Assembly: GCF_900104805.1 (NCBI RefSeq) | Contig: NZ_LT629751.1 | Span: 3,866,501 to 3,930,500 of the forward strand | Direction of reading: 5' to 3' | Length of the DNA stretch: 64,000 nt | Origin: Pseudomonas oryzae | GTDB taxonomy: Bacteria; Pseudomonadota; Gammaproteobacteria; Pseudomonadales; Pseudomonadaceae | In this document: in pieces, positions 53,625 through 63,078 of the stretch | How the letters are laid out: each line of letters starts with the position of its first letter | Numbering within the stretch: the first letter of the stretch is position 1 | Position numbers and translations under genes: made by a program | The notes under the pieces: generated by a model | Databases searched by the model: none | What the model was told of the DNA's origin: nothing | What the model saw: only the letters and a program-made list of their open reading frames with translations

Positions 53625-55232
53625 TCAGAGGATGAAGTCTGCCGTCGACAGGCTGCTGATTCCGGTGAGCTGGATGGCGAACTCGGCAGTGCTATCGGCA
53701 TCGGTGTTGCCATACAGCACGCCGCTCACCACCTTCAGCTGGCCGGCTGCAGTAAAGGCGGTCGTGCTGCCAATCACTGCGCTGAATGCATCATTGGTGG
53801 TGGTGGCGGTGTTGGCATCCAGAGTCGACAGGTCGATCCTGTCCTGCCCACGGACGAAGTCGGTGATCACGTCCCAGGTCGTATTGGTGATCCCCGTTTC
53901 GCTGAGGGCGTTGAAGTCGAAGATGTCGTTGCCTGCGCCGCCGCTGAGACTGTCCTTGCCGGCTCCGCCGACCAGGATGTCGTTACCGCTATCCCCGAAC
54001 AGTTGATCCGCACCGTCATACCCATACAACTGGTCGTTGCCGGCAAGCCCGTACAGCTTGTTCACCGCAGCGTTGCCGATGAGCTTGTTGGCTGCGAGGG
54101 AGCCGACCCCGTTGAGCGCTGTGGTTGTCGTGGTGTTGAGGCCCAGGTTGAGATTCTCGATCTGGCTGAGGACGACACTATTGGTCAGGCCGCTGACCGC
54201 TCCGCCAAGGGAGGCTGTCGAGCCGGCGACGGCGACGGTATAGACCACCGTATCAACATCGCTGCTTTGTGGGTCGGCGATGATCTCTTCCAGGACCTTG
54301 TCCAGATTGGAGTCGACGTAGTAGATGTCGCTGCCGAAACCGCCCAGCATGATGTCATTGCCGGTGCCGCCATCGAGAACGTCATTGCCATTGCCGCTGA
54401 ACAGGCGGTCATTGCCGCCCATGCCATACAGCTTTTCCTGGAGCCCCATGTCGCCGTAGGGGTCGACCGAGATCTTGTTGGACAGATCGTTGCCCTTGGC
54501 CGTCATGATCGAGGGCGTGCCCGACGTCATCCAGTGGAATACGCTGAGGTTCTCCACGTTGGCTGCCAGGGTATAGCTCAGCAGGCCTTGTCCATTGTTG
54601 AACTCCACCCTGTCGCGTGCGCCTGCTCCGGCCGCTTCGATGACCTTGTCGCCAGCGTTGTCCACGACAAACACGTCATCACCAGCTCCCCCGGACATGC
54701 TGTCGGCTCCGGCGCCGCCATCCAGCCAGTCGTTGCCATTGCCACCATTCAGGACATCCGAGCCTGCGACGATCGAGTCCGAGTCGTAATCCCACTCCCA
54801 GCTGTCGCCAAACAGTTCATCGTCACCATCGCCACCGTTGAGGGTATCGTTGCCGCCAAAGCCGGCCATTTCGTCGTCGCCGGCACTGCCATTGAGGGTG
54901 TCGTTGCCATTGAGGAGGAAGTCGACACCTCCGTGGTAGCCCGTTTCCAGTGCGCTTACGAACCCCGCCAGGCTGTGATTGAGGCCGCTGCCATCCACGA
55001 CAAGGGTTGTTGCCGGGTTGCCGGATGCATAGTCGTAACCGTATACCTTGACACCGGTGATGGTGCCGAGCGGCGCACCGGAGGTGCCGACGGCGAAACT
55101 GGTTCCGGTGAGCACGATCTGGAATTCCGCGCCTTCGAGAGTGATCTGCGAACTGGAGAACTGCGTGACTATCCAGTTGCCTGATTCGACATAGAGGTCG
55201 TCGAGGTAGGTGTTGAACTTGAAGGTGGCCAT
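53625..55232 (-). CDS. RTX repeat protein with unique N-terminal beta domain
   Basis: A 535-residue protein without a Sec signal. Residues 1 to about 105 are non-repetitive (FKFNTYLDDLYVESGNWIVT, TSGAPLGTITGVKVYGYDYA). RTX blocks follow at about 105-190, 265-310 and 375-435 (LLNGNDTLNGSAGDDEMAGF, DVLDGGTGNDIMLGGFGSD). The last about 100 residues are the export domain, with TTWDVITDFVRGQDRIDLST and SLSTADFIL, almost the same as in the 42.8-kb protein. It is the RTX gene nearest the type I secretion operon (772 bases upstream of its start) and on the same strand, so it is the best cargo candidate. Activity unknown. Confidence 0.88.
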   Translation of the reverse strand: MATFKFNTYLDDLYVESGNWIVTQFSSSQITLEGAEFQIVLTGTSFAVGTSGAPLGTITGVKVYGYDYASGNPATTLVVDGSGLNHSLAGFVSALETGYHGGVDFLLNGNDTLNGSAGDDEMAGFGGNDTLNGGDGDDELFGDSWEWDYDSDSIVAGSDVLNGGNGNDWLDGGAGADSMSGGAGDDVFVVDNAGDKVIEAAGAGARDRVEFNNGQGLLSYTLAANVENLSVFHWMTSGTPSIMTAKGNDLSNKISVDPYGDMGLQEKLYGMGGNDRLFSGNGNDVLDGGTGNDIMLGGFGSDIYYVDSNLDKVLEEIIADPQSSDVDTVVYTVAVAGSTASLGGAVSGLTNSVVLSQIENLNLGLNTTTTTALNGVGSLAANKLIGNAAVNKLYGLAGNDQLYGYDGADQLFGDSGNDILVGGAGKDSLSGGAGNDIFDFNALSETGITNTTWDVITDFVRGQDRIDLSTLDANTATTTNDAFSAVIGSTTAFTAAGQLKVVSGVLYGNTDADSTAEFAIQLTGISSLSTADFIL

Positions 55233-55527
55233 CTGCTGTCCTTGATCGGTTGACCGATGATTGTTGGGTGAGGGGTAGGCGGGGCGCTTGGGAGTCCCCC
55301 GTCATCTGGTGGCTTGGAGTCGTGCCGTCGCGACGGATCACTTGTGAAATCGGCAGGGCCGGCTTCCCGCTCCAACTGAGCCTGATGGGAAAGGACAAAT
55401 ATCATGTCATATTGATATTTGCATGAGCTGAATCAACGGCCAGGCATGTTCCCGACACGACGCTCCCGGTGGGTGAAGGGAGCAGAGGATTCCGCTGTGC
55501 CCCCCGCTGAGGTCGAGCGATGACTCT

Positions 55528-55830
55528 CGGTATCCAAGACTGACGCTGCCGATGGGGTGGATGATGGGCTCGGCGGTGCTGGCGGCATCTGTGTTCGTGT
55601 TGCCGCAGGTGTTTCTGTCAGCCACCTTCGCGGCGGTGCCGGGTGCATCGTCCGCCGATGCCGCGTTGGGCGCCGCGGGCTGCTGTGTGGTGGTGTCATC
55701 GTCCAGACCCCGGTCGGGCTCGTCGATGACGTGTTCCGGTTTTGCCGCGTGCGTTGGCATCGAGGACGTCTGGCGCAAGTGCTTCAGACCGACGAAGTTG
55801 CGCAGTCCATCCTCGAAAGCCGAATCTTGC
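55528..55830 (-). pseudogene. Degenerate remnant of an RTX export domain
   Basis: On the minus strand, blocks match the 3' end of the adjacent RTX gene in order but with indels. GCCAACGC after CTCGAT corresponds to the LDAN codons. GGCAACACGAACACAGATGC corresponds to the GNTDAD codons, and GCACCGCCGAGCCCATCA to the STAEFAI region. A reading frame across it (GNTNTDAASTAEPIIHPIGS) gives no intact protein. The rest of the 55233-56004 gap shows no gene. Confidence 0.55.
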
Positions 55831-56004
55831 CGGGTGTTATTGAAGCGCAGTCCATAACCTGACAGGCCTTCCGCATGCCCCGGTTACTGGCAGCTCCTCG
55901 GGCGAGCGGAGCAGCGCATCGGCTCCGCTGTCGTCGATTGCCGCACGGGGACAGCTGCCGAGGCCGATGGTGGAGATGGGCTATGGCAGGTAGGGGCAGA
56001 GCCC

Positions 56005-57360
56005 CTAGCGTCCACCCCCCGCCACCAGCCACTCGTTGGCCTTGCGGATATCCTCGTCGACCAGGGTGCCGCTCCAGCGGTGCAGGACCAGCACGCTGGT
56101 GATGAAGTCGTACTGCGCCTTGAGCAGATCGCGGCGGGCGCGGTATTCCTCCTTGACGGTATCGAGCACGTCCACGGCGTTCATCACGCCGAGCTCGAAG
56201 GCGCGTTCGGCGGCCTGGCGGGCCTTTTCCGCGGAGGTCTGCGCGGTGCGCCCGGCGGCGATCCGGCTCAGGCTGGTCTCGGCGCTGAAGTAGGCCTCGC
56301 GGGTCTCGCGCACCAGCTGACGGCGGGCGGTCTCGTAGGTGTGCTCGGCCGCCATCAGCTGCTCGTACATGGAGGCGGTGCGCGCGCTGGTCGAGCCGCC
56401 GCTGTAGATGGGCACCTGCACGCCGACGCTGGCGACGTAGGTGTCGGTGCGCGGGTTGGGACTGTTCTCGTAGCCGATGTCGCTGCGCTGCCCCATGAGG
56501 TTGAGGTTGACCGTCGGCAGGTGGCCGGCGCGGGCCTGGCGCACGCTGGCCTGGGCGGCGTCCACCGCCTTCCTGTGCGACTGCAGGGCGGGGTTGAGCT
56601 CCAGCGCCGTGCGCACCCAGTGCTCGCGCTCGTGCGGCGGCAGGCTGAAGGCGGGGTTCGGCCCGAGCCGGCGCAGATCCTCGGTGATCGGTCGGCCGAC
56701 CAGTTCGGATAGCGCTTCGCGGCTCACCGTGACCCGGTTGGCGGCCTCGATCTCCGACGCCTTGAGGGCATCGACCCGGGCGGAGATTTCCAGCACGTCG
56801 GTGATCATCGCCAGCTGGCGCTTGAACAGCGACTGGACGCGCTCCAGGTTACGTTCGGTCGCGCGCAGCTCGGCCCTGACCAGCTCGTGCTCGTCCTCGG
56901 CGGCCAGCGCGGCGAAGTAGCGTTCGACCAGGTCGACGCTGGCCTGCTCCAGGGTATTGCGCGCCTCGGCTTCCTGCTGGCCAGCGAGGGCGGTGAAGCG
57001 CTTGTAGTTCTGCCAGGCTTCCGGGTCGTAGAGCACCTGGTTCAGGCCCAGGGCGTAGCGCTCGCCGTTGTAGTAGGCCTCCAGGCGCTCGGTCTCGCTG
57101 TAGGTGCGGTTGAAGGTGCTGCTCAGCCCCACCTGCGGGAGCATCTGGCCGAAGGCTTCGCGCTGGCTCCAGGCGGCGCTGCGGCTTTTCGCCTGGGCGG
57201 CGAGGATGCGCGGGTCGGCGCTCTGCGCCTCTTGGAACAGTTGCCAGAGGTCGACGGTCTGCCCGGCGGCAGCGCTGTCGCCGGCTTCGGGCGCCACGGC
57301 GGCGATGGCGGGGCTCGCCAGGCAGGCGAGCAACAGCAGGGTAGGGCGGAATGCGGTCAC
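56005..57360 (-). CDS. TolC-family outer-membrane channel of the type I secretion system
   Basis: A 451-residue protein. It has an N-terminal signal peptide (LLLLACLASPAIA). The two TolC/OEP repeats follow, with FQEAQSADPRILAAQAKSRS, GLNQVLYDPEAWQNYKRFTA near residue 100 and VGVQVPIYSGGSTSARTASM near 310, plus long helices (NLERVQSLFKRQLAMITDVL). It matches the AprF/PrtF/HasF type. It forms the outer-membrane tunnel. Third gene of the ABC-HlyD-TolC operon, 4 bases after the HlyD stop. A dedicated channel is typical of protease- and lipase-exporting systems. Confidence 0.9.
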   Translation of the reverse strand: MTAFRPTLLLLACLASPAIAAVAPEAGDSAAAGQTVDLWQLFQEAQSADPRILAAQAKSRSAAWSQREAFGQMLPQVGLSSTFNRTYSETERLEAYYNGERYALGLNQVLYDPEAWQNYKRFTALAGQQEAEARNTLEQASVDLVERYFAALAAEDEHELVRAELRATERNLERVQSLFKRQLAMITDVLEISARVDALKASEIEAANRVTVSREALSELVGRPITEDLRRLGPNPAFSLPPHEREHWVRTALELNPALQSHRKAVDAAQASVRQARAGHLPTVNLNLMGQRSDIGYENSPNPRTDTYVASVGVQVPIYSGGSTSARTASMYEQLMAAEHTYETARRQLVRETREAYFSAETSLSRIAAGRTAQTSAEKARQAAERAFELGVMNAVDVLDTVKEEYRARRDLLKAQYDFITSVLVLHRWSGTLVDEDIRKANEWLVAGGGR

Positions 57361-57364
57361 CGGT

Positions 57365-58705
57365 TCAATCCTCGATCAGCGAACGGGCGAAGGCGTTGGT
57401 CGCCGGTTGCACCAGGTAGCTCAGCAGGGTGCGCTCGCCGGTGTTGAGCAGCACTTCGGCCGGCATGCCGGGCACCAGCAGCAGCTTGCCCAGATCCTGA
57501 CGGCCCTGCTCGGTCAGCTCGACGCGGCCGAGGTAGTAGGGCACGCCGGTTTCCTGGTTGACCAGGCGATCGGCGGAGACATGGGTCAGGCGGCCCTCGA
57601 TCACCGGGGTGGTCGCGTGGTTGAAGGCGCTGAAGCGGATGTCGGCCAGCTTGCCGGGGGCCACGCGGTCGATGTCGATCGGCGAGATCTGCACCTCGAC
57701 GATCAGCTCCTCGCTGGCCGGCACGATGTCCAGCAGCGGCGTGCCGGGGTTGATCACCCCGCCCACCGTGTGCACCTGCAGGCCGAGCACCATGCCGGCC
57801 TCGGGGGCGCGGATCCGGGTGCGGCGGGCGCGGTCCTCGGCGGCGGCCAGACGCTCGCGCAGGTCGAACACCTTGGTCTGCACCTCGGCCAGCTGGTCGA
57901 CCACCTCGGTGGCGAACTCCTTGTTCAGCTGGACGATCTGCAGCTGGGTCTCGCCGATCTGCAGGCGGGCGCGGGCGATCGAGGACTGCAGGTCGGCGAT
58001 CTCCGCGCGCAGCAGGGCCAGGTTGCGCTCCTGCTCGCGCAGGCGCTGCTTGTCGACGAAGCCTTCGCTGAGCAGGGCGCGCAGGTCGCCGACCTCCTCG
58101 CCGTAGGACTTCGACAGTTCCTGCTTGCCGGCGATGACCGCCTGGAAGCCGCGGATCTGCTCCTCGAGCTGGACGATGCGCTTGCTCAGCACGTCGACCT
58201 CGCCCAGGCGCGAGATGCGCCGGGCCTGGAAGATCTGCGCCTCGCCGTCCTGGGCTTCGCGCACGCGCCGATCGGTCGAGGCGGCCTCGGCGAATGCCAC
58301 CGTCTCGCGGCCGTCGCGCTCGGCGAGCAGGCGCGCCTCGAGGGCGCGGGCGGCGATCAGCTGGCTGCGCACCATCTCCTGCTCGGCGGCGGCCTGGGTG
58401 TCGTCCAGTTCGATCAGCACCTGGCCGGCGGCCACCTGGTCGCCGTCGCGGACATGCAGGGCGCGGACGATGCCGCCTTCGAGGTGCTGCACCGTCTTGC
58501 GGTAGCTTTTCACCGTGACCACGCCGGGGGCGAGGGCGGCGCTGTCCAGCGGGGCAAGCGCCGCCCAGGAGCCGAACAGGCCGAAGGTGACGAAGAGGAT
58601 GGCGTAGCCGATCCGGCGGATCGAGCGGTCGCTGGTGGGCAGCTCGTTCGCGGTGGCGAGAGCGTCGTTGCGGGTATCTGACATGCCTGCGTTCATCTCT
58701 CTCAT
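57365..58705 (-). CDS. HlyD-family membrane fusion protein of the type I secretion system
   Basis: A 446-residue protein. One membrane helix near residues 30-50 (IRRIGYAILFVTFGLFGSWA), a lipoyl-like half (VVTVKSYRKTVQHLEGGIVR, ALHVRDGDQVAAGQVLIELD), a long coiled coil (EQERNLALLRAEIADLQSSI) and a beta-barrel end (RIRAPEAGMVLGLQVHTVGG). AprE/PrtE type. It joins the ABC exporter to the TolC channel. Its first ATG overlaps the ABC stop (ATGA); ATG at 58684 (MSDTRNDAL) is an alternative start. Confidence 0.9.
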   Translation of the reverse strand: MREMNAGMSDTRNDALATANELPTSDRSIRRIGYAILFVTFGLFGSWAALAPLDSAALAPGVVTVKSYRKTVQHLEGGIVRALHVRDGDQVAAGQVLIELDDTQAAAEQEMVRSQLIAARALEARLLAERDGRETVAFAEAASTDRRVREAQDGEAQIFQARRISRLGEVDVLSKRIVQLEEQIRGFQAVIAGKQELSKSYGEEVGDLRALLSEGFVDKQRLREQERNLALLRAEIADLQSSIARARLQIGETQLQIVQLNKEFATEVVDQLAEVQTKVFDLRERLAAAEDRARRTRIRAPEAGMVLGLQVHTVGGVINPGTPLLDIVPASEELIVEVQISPIDIDRVAPGKLADIRFSAFNHATTPVIEGRLTHVSADRLVNQETGVPYYLGRVELTEQGRQDLGKLLLVPGMPAEVLLNTGERTLLSYLVQPATNAFARSLIED

Positions 58706-60429
58706 CGCACGCTGTTCGTCGGGGACACGGCGGCCTGTGGCTGGCCACCCTGCAGTTCGCTCAGCACCTGGTCGCGCGGGCCGTAGAGGGCCAGCATGCC
58801 GTCGCGCAGCACCAGCAGCTTGTCGATGCAGCTGAGCAGGCTGGTGCGATGGGTGATCACGAACAGCGTGGTGCCGCGGACCTTGAGCTCCTGCAGGGCG
58901 GTGAGCAGGGCCCGCTCGCCGACGTCGTCGAGATTGGAGTTGGGCTCGTCGAGGACGATCAGCTTCGGCTTGCCGTACACGGCCCGTGCCAGGCCGATGC
59001 GCTGGCGCTGGCCGCCGGACAGCGCGCCGCCGTTGGCGCCGATCAGGGTGTCGTAGCCCTCGGGCAGGCGCAGGATCAGCTCGTGCACCCCGGCCAGGCG
59101 CGCGGCCTCGACCACGGCGACCGGGTCGATCTCGCCGAAGCGGGCGATGTTCTCGCTGATGGTGCCTTCGAACAGCTCGATGTCCTGCGGCAGGTAGCCG
59201 ACGTGCGGGCCCAGCTCCTCGTTGCGCCAGGCGAACACGTCGGCGCCGTCCAGGCGCACCTTGCCCTGCGCTGCCGGCCAGATGCCCAGCAGGGCGCGGG
59301 CCAGAGAGGACTTGCCCGCGCCGCTGGGACCGATGATGCCCACCACCTCACCGGCAGCCACGCGCAGGTTGAGGCCGCGCAGGGCCGGTTGCTGGGCGCC
59401 GGGCGGCACCACGCTGAGGCTCTCCAGGCTGATCTCGCCGCGTGGCGCCGGCAGCGGCATGCGCTCCGGTTCGACGGCGATCTTCTGCAGCAGCTCGTCG
59501 AGCCGCTGGTACTGGCCGCGGGCGGTGGAGAAGCCCTTCCACACGCCGATCATCAGGTCGATCGGCGCCAGCGCCCGGCCGAGCAGGATCGAGCCGGCGA
59601 TCATCAGGCCGGGGCTGATCTCCTGTTCCAGCACCAGCCAGGCACCCACCCCGAGGATCAGCGACTGCACCAGCAGGCGGAAGGTCTTGGACAGGGCGGT
59701 GACGGTGCCGGCGCGGTCGCTGGCCTGCGACTGCAGCAGCAGCACCTGGTTGTTCCGCGCCTGCCAGCGCCGGCGCAGTTGCGGCAGCATGCCCATCGAG
59801 GCCACCACCTCGGCATTGCGCAGGTTCTTCGCGGTGAAGGCGGTGGCGGCGAGGTTTTCCTTGTTGGCCTGCTGCAGCGACTGGTTGGTCAGGCGCTCGT
59901 TGACGTAGGCCAGGGCGATCAGCACCAGCGCGCTGAACACGCCGAACCAGCCGAACCAGGGGTGGAACATGAACATCACCGCCAGGTAGATCGGCAGCCA
60001 GGGGGCGTCGAAGAAGGCGAACAGGCCGTTGCCGGTGAGGAACTGGCGCAGGCCGGTCAGGTCGCTGAGGGGCTGCGCCGAGGCGTTCATGCCGCCGCTG
60101 AACAGCGCCTGGCGGAAGCTGGCGTCATACAGGCGCGGACCGAGCAGGGTGTCGAGACGGGTGCTGATCCGCACCATGATGCGCGAGCGTACCCATTCCA
60201 GGGCGCCCAGGGTGGCGATCAGCAGCAGCAGGATCAGGGTCAGCATCAGCAGCGTCGATTCGCTGCCGGACGCGATCACCCGGTCGTAGACCTGCAGCAT
60301 GTAGAACGCCGGCACCAGCATCAGGAAATTGACGAACAGGCTGAAGAAGCCAACCGTCAGGAAGCTGCCCTTGCAGGTCGCCAGTACCGTTTCGAGACTG
60401 CTGGAGGTGTGGGGGGCCTTGGGTGGCAT
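58702..60429 (-). CDS. Type I secretion ABC transporter (permease-ATPase)
   Basis: A 575-residue half-transporter of the PrtD/AprD type. Six membrane helices in residues 20-310 (LTVGFFSLFVNFLMLVPAFY, FFDAPWLPIYLAVMFMFHPW). The ATPase domain has Walker A IGPSGAGKSSLARALLG, Q-loop YLPQDIELFEGTI, signature ALSGGQRQRIGLARAVYG, Walker B LIVLDEPNSNLDD and switch FVITHR. There is no peptidase C39 domain, as expected for C-terminal-signal substrates. The ATG at 60429 (MPPKAPHTSS) is chosen; the frame runs on upstream but that part is the shadow of the divergent glutaminase. First gene of the operon. Confidence 0.92.
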   Translation of the reverse strand: MPPKAPHTSSSLETVLATCKGSFLTVGFFSLFVNFLMLVPAFYMLQVYDRVIASGSESTLLMLTLILLLLIATLGALEWVRSRIMVRISTRLDTLLGPRLYDASFRQALFSGGMNASAQPLSDLTGLRQFLTGNGLFAFFDAPWLPIYLAVMFMFHPWFGWFGVFSALVLIALAYVNERLTNQSLQQANKENLAATAFTAKNLRNAEVVASMGMLPQLRRRWQARNNQVLLLQSQASDRAGTVTALSKTFRLLVQSLILGVGAWLVLEQEISPGLMIAGSILLGRALAPIDLMIGVWKGFSTARGQYQRLDELLQKIAVEPERMPLPAPRGEISLESLSVVPPGAQQPALRGLNLRVAAGEVVGIIGPSGAGKSSLARALLGIWPAAQGKVRLDGADVFAWRNEELGPHVGYLPQDIELFEGTISENIARFGEIDPVAVVEAARLAGVHELILRLPEGYDTLIGANGGALSGGQRQRIGLARAVYGKPKLIVLDEPNSNLDDVGERALLTALQELKVRGTTLFVITHRTSLLSCIDKLLVLRDGMLALYGPRDQVLSELQGGQPQAAVSPTNSVR

Positions 60430-60633
60430 CTGGGGAACTCTTGCGTCCTGGCAAAGGATTGAGGATACAAAAGAAAAGGGCTTGAGGTTCATGTCGCTTC
60501 GACATTTCGCCTGCTGAGTTGTCGCGGCAGCGCCGCGCTTTTCGGCCGGACGGTACGGCCGCGGGGAGTGTGATCCCGTCCGGGCCCGCGCGCGTCTATG
60601 GTTCTCCAACAACAACGATGCCGTCCCGCCCCC

Positions 60634-61542
60634 ATGCACCAGCTCCTCAACGCAATCCTCGACGAAGTCCGCCCGCTGATCGGCCAGGGCAAGGTCGCCG
60701 ACTACATCCCCGCGCTGGCCGGTGTGCCGGCCGACCAGCTGGGCATCGCCGTGTACGGGGTGGACGGCCAGCTGTACAGCGCCGGCGATGCCACGACGGC
60801 GTTCTCCATCCAGAGCATTTCCAAGGTGTTCGCCCTGGTGCAGGCCATCCGCCACTCCGGCGAGGCGATCTGGCAGCGTCTCGGCCACGAGCCGTCCGGC
60901 CTGCCGTTCAACTCGCTGGTGCAGCTCGAGCTGGAGCGCGGCAAGCCGCGCAACCCGTTCATCAATGCCGGCGCGCTGGTGATCAGCGACCTCAACCAGT
61001 CGCGCTTCGCCGCACCGGCGCTGTCGATGCGCGACTTCGTTCGGCGTCTGTCCGGCAACCCGCAGATCGTCTCCGACGCCAGGGTGGCCGAATCCGAATA
61101 CCAGCACCGCGCGCGCAACGCGGCGATGGCCTACCTGATGCAGTCGCTGGGCAACTTCGACAACGAGGTGGAGGCGGTGCTGAAGAGCTACTTCCACAAC
61201 TGCGCGCTGGCGATGAGCTGCGAGGACCTGGCGCGCGCCTGCGCCTTCCTCGCCAACCAGGGTGTCTGCCCGCACAGCGGCGAGCAGGTGCTGAGCGCGC
61301 AACAGACCCGCCAGGTGAATGCGGTGATGGCCACCTGCGGGCTGTACGACGAGGCCGGCAGCTTCGCCTACCGGGTCGGCCTGCCGGGCAAGAGCGGCGT
61401 CGGCGGCGGGCTGGTGGCGGTGGTGCCGGGGCGCTTCGCGGTGTGCGTGTGGTCGCCGGAGCTGAACGCCTCGGGCAACTCGCTGGCCGGTCTGGCGGCG
61501 CTGGAGAAGCTCAGCGAGCGGATCGGCTGGTCGGTGTTCTGA
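60634..61542 (+). CDS. glsB: Glutaminase (GlsB type)
   Basis: A 302-residue serine-dependent glutaminase of the beta-lactamase-like fold. The catalytic SxxK is in [18 protein letters not shown] near residue 63, and later elements are [35 protein letters not shown] and [20 protein letters not shown]. It hydrolyses glutamine to glutamate and ammonia. The ATG at 60634 gives the family length; an upstream ATG at 60598 lacks conservation. It is divergent from the secretion operon with a gap of 204 bases. Confidence 0.93.
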   Translation: MHQLLNAILDEVRPLIGQGKVADYIPALAGVPADQLGIAVYGVDGQLYSAGDATTAFSIQSISKVFALVQAIRHSGEAIWQRLGHEPSGLPFNSLVQLELERGKPRNPFINAGALVISDLNQSRFAAPALSMRDFVRRLSGNPQIVSDARVAESEYQHRARNAAMAYLMQSLGNFDNEVEAVLKSYFHNCALAMSCEDLARACAFLANQGVCPHSGEQVLSAQQTRQVNAVMATCGLYDEAGSFAYRVGLPGKSGVGGGLVAVVPGRFAVCVWSPELNASGNSLAGLAALEKLSERIGWSVF

Positions 61543-61785
61543 TCGGAGCGAGCATCCGGCTTGCACTTTTTCCGGTTGATTCAGGTCATTTTCCCCTGGA
61601 AGTGCCGTGAAAAGTGCAACAGCAACTGCGTTGCGTGCATTTATCGACACTTTTTGTGTGGCCAATAATCCCCGTGCGTTTCCGATCCGCAGCAGGGATC
61701 AAGGTCCCCGCCGCGCGGCGCCAAGGGCGCCGGCGGCGGGGCACGGGACTTTCCGAATGGCCACCAAGAACAAGTCGAGGCTGCA

Positions 61786-62955
61786 ATGACCAAGCACAAT
61801 CCGATTCTCGAAGACCTCAAGGCGATCCTCCCGCAGATCGCCGCCAATGCCGCCCGCGCCGAGCGCGAGCGCCAGGTCCCGGCCGAGAACATCGCCCTGC
61901 TGAAGAGCATCGGCCTGCACCGCGCCTTCCAGCCCAAGGCCTACGGCGGCATGGAGATCTCCCTGCCCGAGTTCGCCGAGTGCATCGTCGCCCTGGCCGG
62001 CGCCTGCGGCGGCACCGCCTGGGCCTTCAGCCTGCTGTGCACCCACAGCCACCAGCTGGCGATGTTTTCCAAGCAGCTGCAGGACGAGATCTGGGGCGAC
62101 AACCCGGATGCCACGGCGAGCAGCAGCATCGCGCCGTTCAGCACCATCGAGGAAGTCGAGGGCGGCGTGCGCCTGAGCGGCGAGATGGGCTGGAGCAGCG
62201 GCTGCGACCACGCCGAGTGGGCCATCGTCGGCATGCGCCGCAAGAATGCTGCGGGCGAGCTGGTGTACAGCTTCGGCGTGCTGCCGCGCAGCGACTACCA
62301 GATCCGCGACGACTGGTTCGCCATCGGCATGCGCAGCAGCGGCTCGAAGACCCTGGTGATCAAGGACGCCTTCATCCCCAACCATCGCATCCAGGCGGCC
62401 AAGGACATGATGGAGGGCAGCTCCGCCGGTTTCGGCCTGTACCCGGACAGCAAGATCTTCTACGCGCCGTACCGCCCGTACTTCGCCTGCGGCTTCGCCG
62501 CCATCAGCCTGGGCGTGGCCGAGCGCATGCTGGCCGCGTTCAGGGAGAAGCAGCAGAACCGCGTGCGCGCCTACACCGGCGCCAGCGTCGGCACCGCCAC
62601 CCCGGCGCTGATGCGCCTGGCCGAGTCGACCCACCAGGTCGCCGCGGCGCGGGCCTTCCTCGAGAAGACCTGGCAGGAGCACGCCGAATTCGCCGAGCGC
62701 CACCAGTACCCGACCCGCGCCGAGCTGGCCTACTGGCGCACCAACCAGGCCTACGCGGTGAAGCTGTGCATCGAGGCGGTTGACCGTCTGTTCGCCGCCG
62801 CCGGGGCGATGAGCTGGTTCGAGGGCAACGAGATCCAGCGCCTGTTCCGCGACTCGCACATGACCGGCGCGCACGCCTACACCGACTACGACGTCTGCGC
62901 GCAGATCCTCGGCCGCGAGCTGATGGGCCTGGAGCCGGACCCGAGCATGGTCTGA
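61786..62955 (+). CDS. Acyl-CoA-dehydrogenase-fold flavin monooxygenase, oxygenase component
   Basis: A 389-residue protein with the three-domain acyl-CoA dehydrogenase fold, but the catalytic-base Glu pattern of fatty acid dehydrogenases is not evident. Landmarks: LKSIGLHRAFQPKAYGGMEI, LAGACGGTAWAFSLLCTHSH, EMGWSSGCDHAEWAIVGM, and GAMSWFEGNEIQRLFRDSHM followed by GAHAYTDYDVCAQ at the C-terminus. The SGCDHA and HMTGAHAYTD elements are typical of reduced-flavin-using hydroxylases such as HsaA, the p-hydroxyphenylacetate hydroxylase C2 and indole oxygenases. Such enzymes need a separate flavin reductase, which is not adjacent. GAGG lies 5 bases before ATG 61786. Substrate unknown. The 243-base leader shows no other gene. 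Confidence 0.83.
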   Translation: MTKHNPILEDLKAILPQIAANAARAERERQVPAENIALLKSIGLHRAFQPKAYGGMEISLPEFAECIVALAGACGGTAWAFSLLCTHSHQLAMFSKQLQDEIWGDNPDATASSSIAPFSTIEEVEGGVRLSGEMGWSSGCDHAEWAIVGMRRKNAAGELVYSFGVLPRSDYQIRDDWFAIGMRSSGSKTLVIKDAFIPNHRIQAAKDMMEGSSAGFGLYPDSKIFYAPYRPYFACGFAAISLGVAERMLAAFREKQQNRVRAYTGASVGTATPALMRLAESTHQVAAARAFLEKTWQEHAEFAERHQYPTRAELAYWRTNQAYAVKLCIEAVDRLFAAAGAMSWFEGNEIQRLFRDSHMTGAHAYTDYDVCAQILGRELMGLEPDPSMV

Positions 62956-62971
62956 GCCACGCCCGGCGCCT

Positions 62972-63005
62972 CGGACACGCCTCCTGCGGGAGGCGTGTCC
63001 GTTTT
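62972..63005 (+). terminator. Terminator after the flavin monooxygenase gene
   Basis: CGGACACGCCTCC (62972-62984) and GGAGGCGTGTCCG (62989-63001) form a perfect 13-bp stem with loop TGCG, followed by TTTT. Confidence 0.92.
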
Positions 63006-63078
63006 GGCGCGGGCGGCCCCCGCGGCGACGCGCGGCTGCTTCATCGCGCCGAGGGCGACGCTCCCACAGCTTTGCGCC

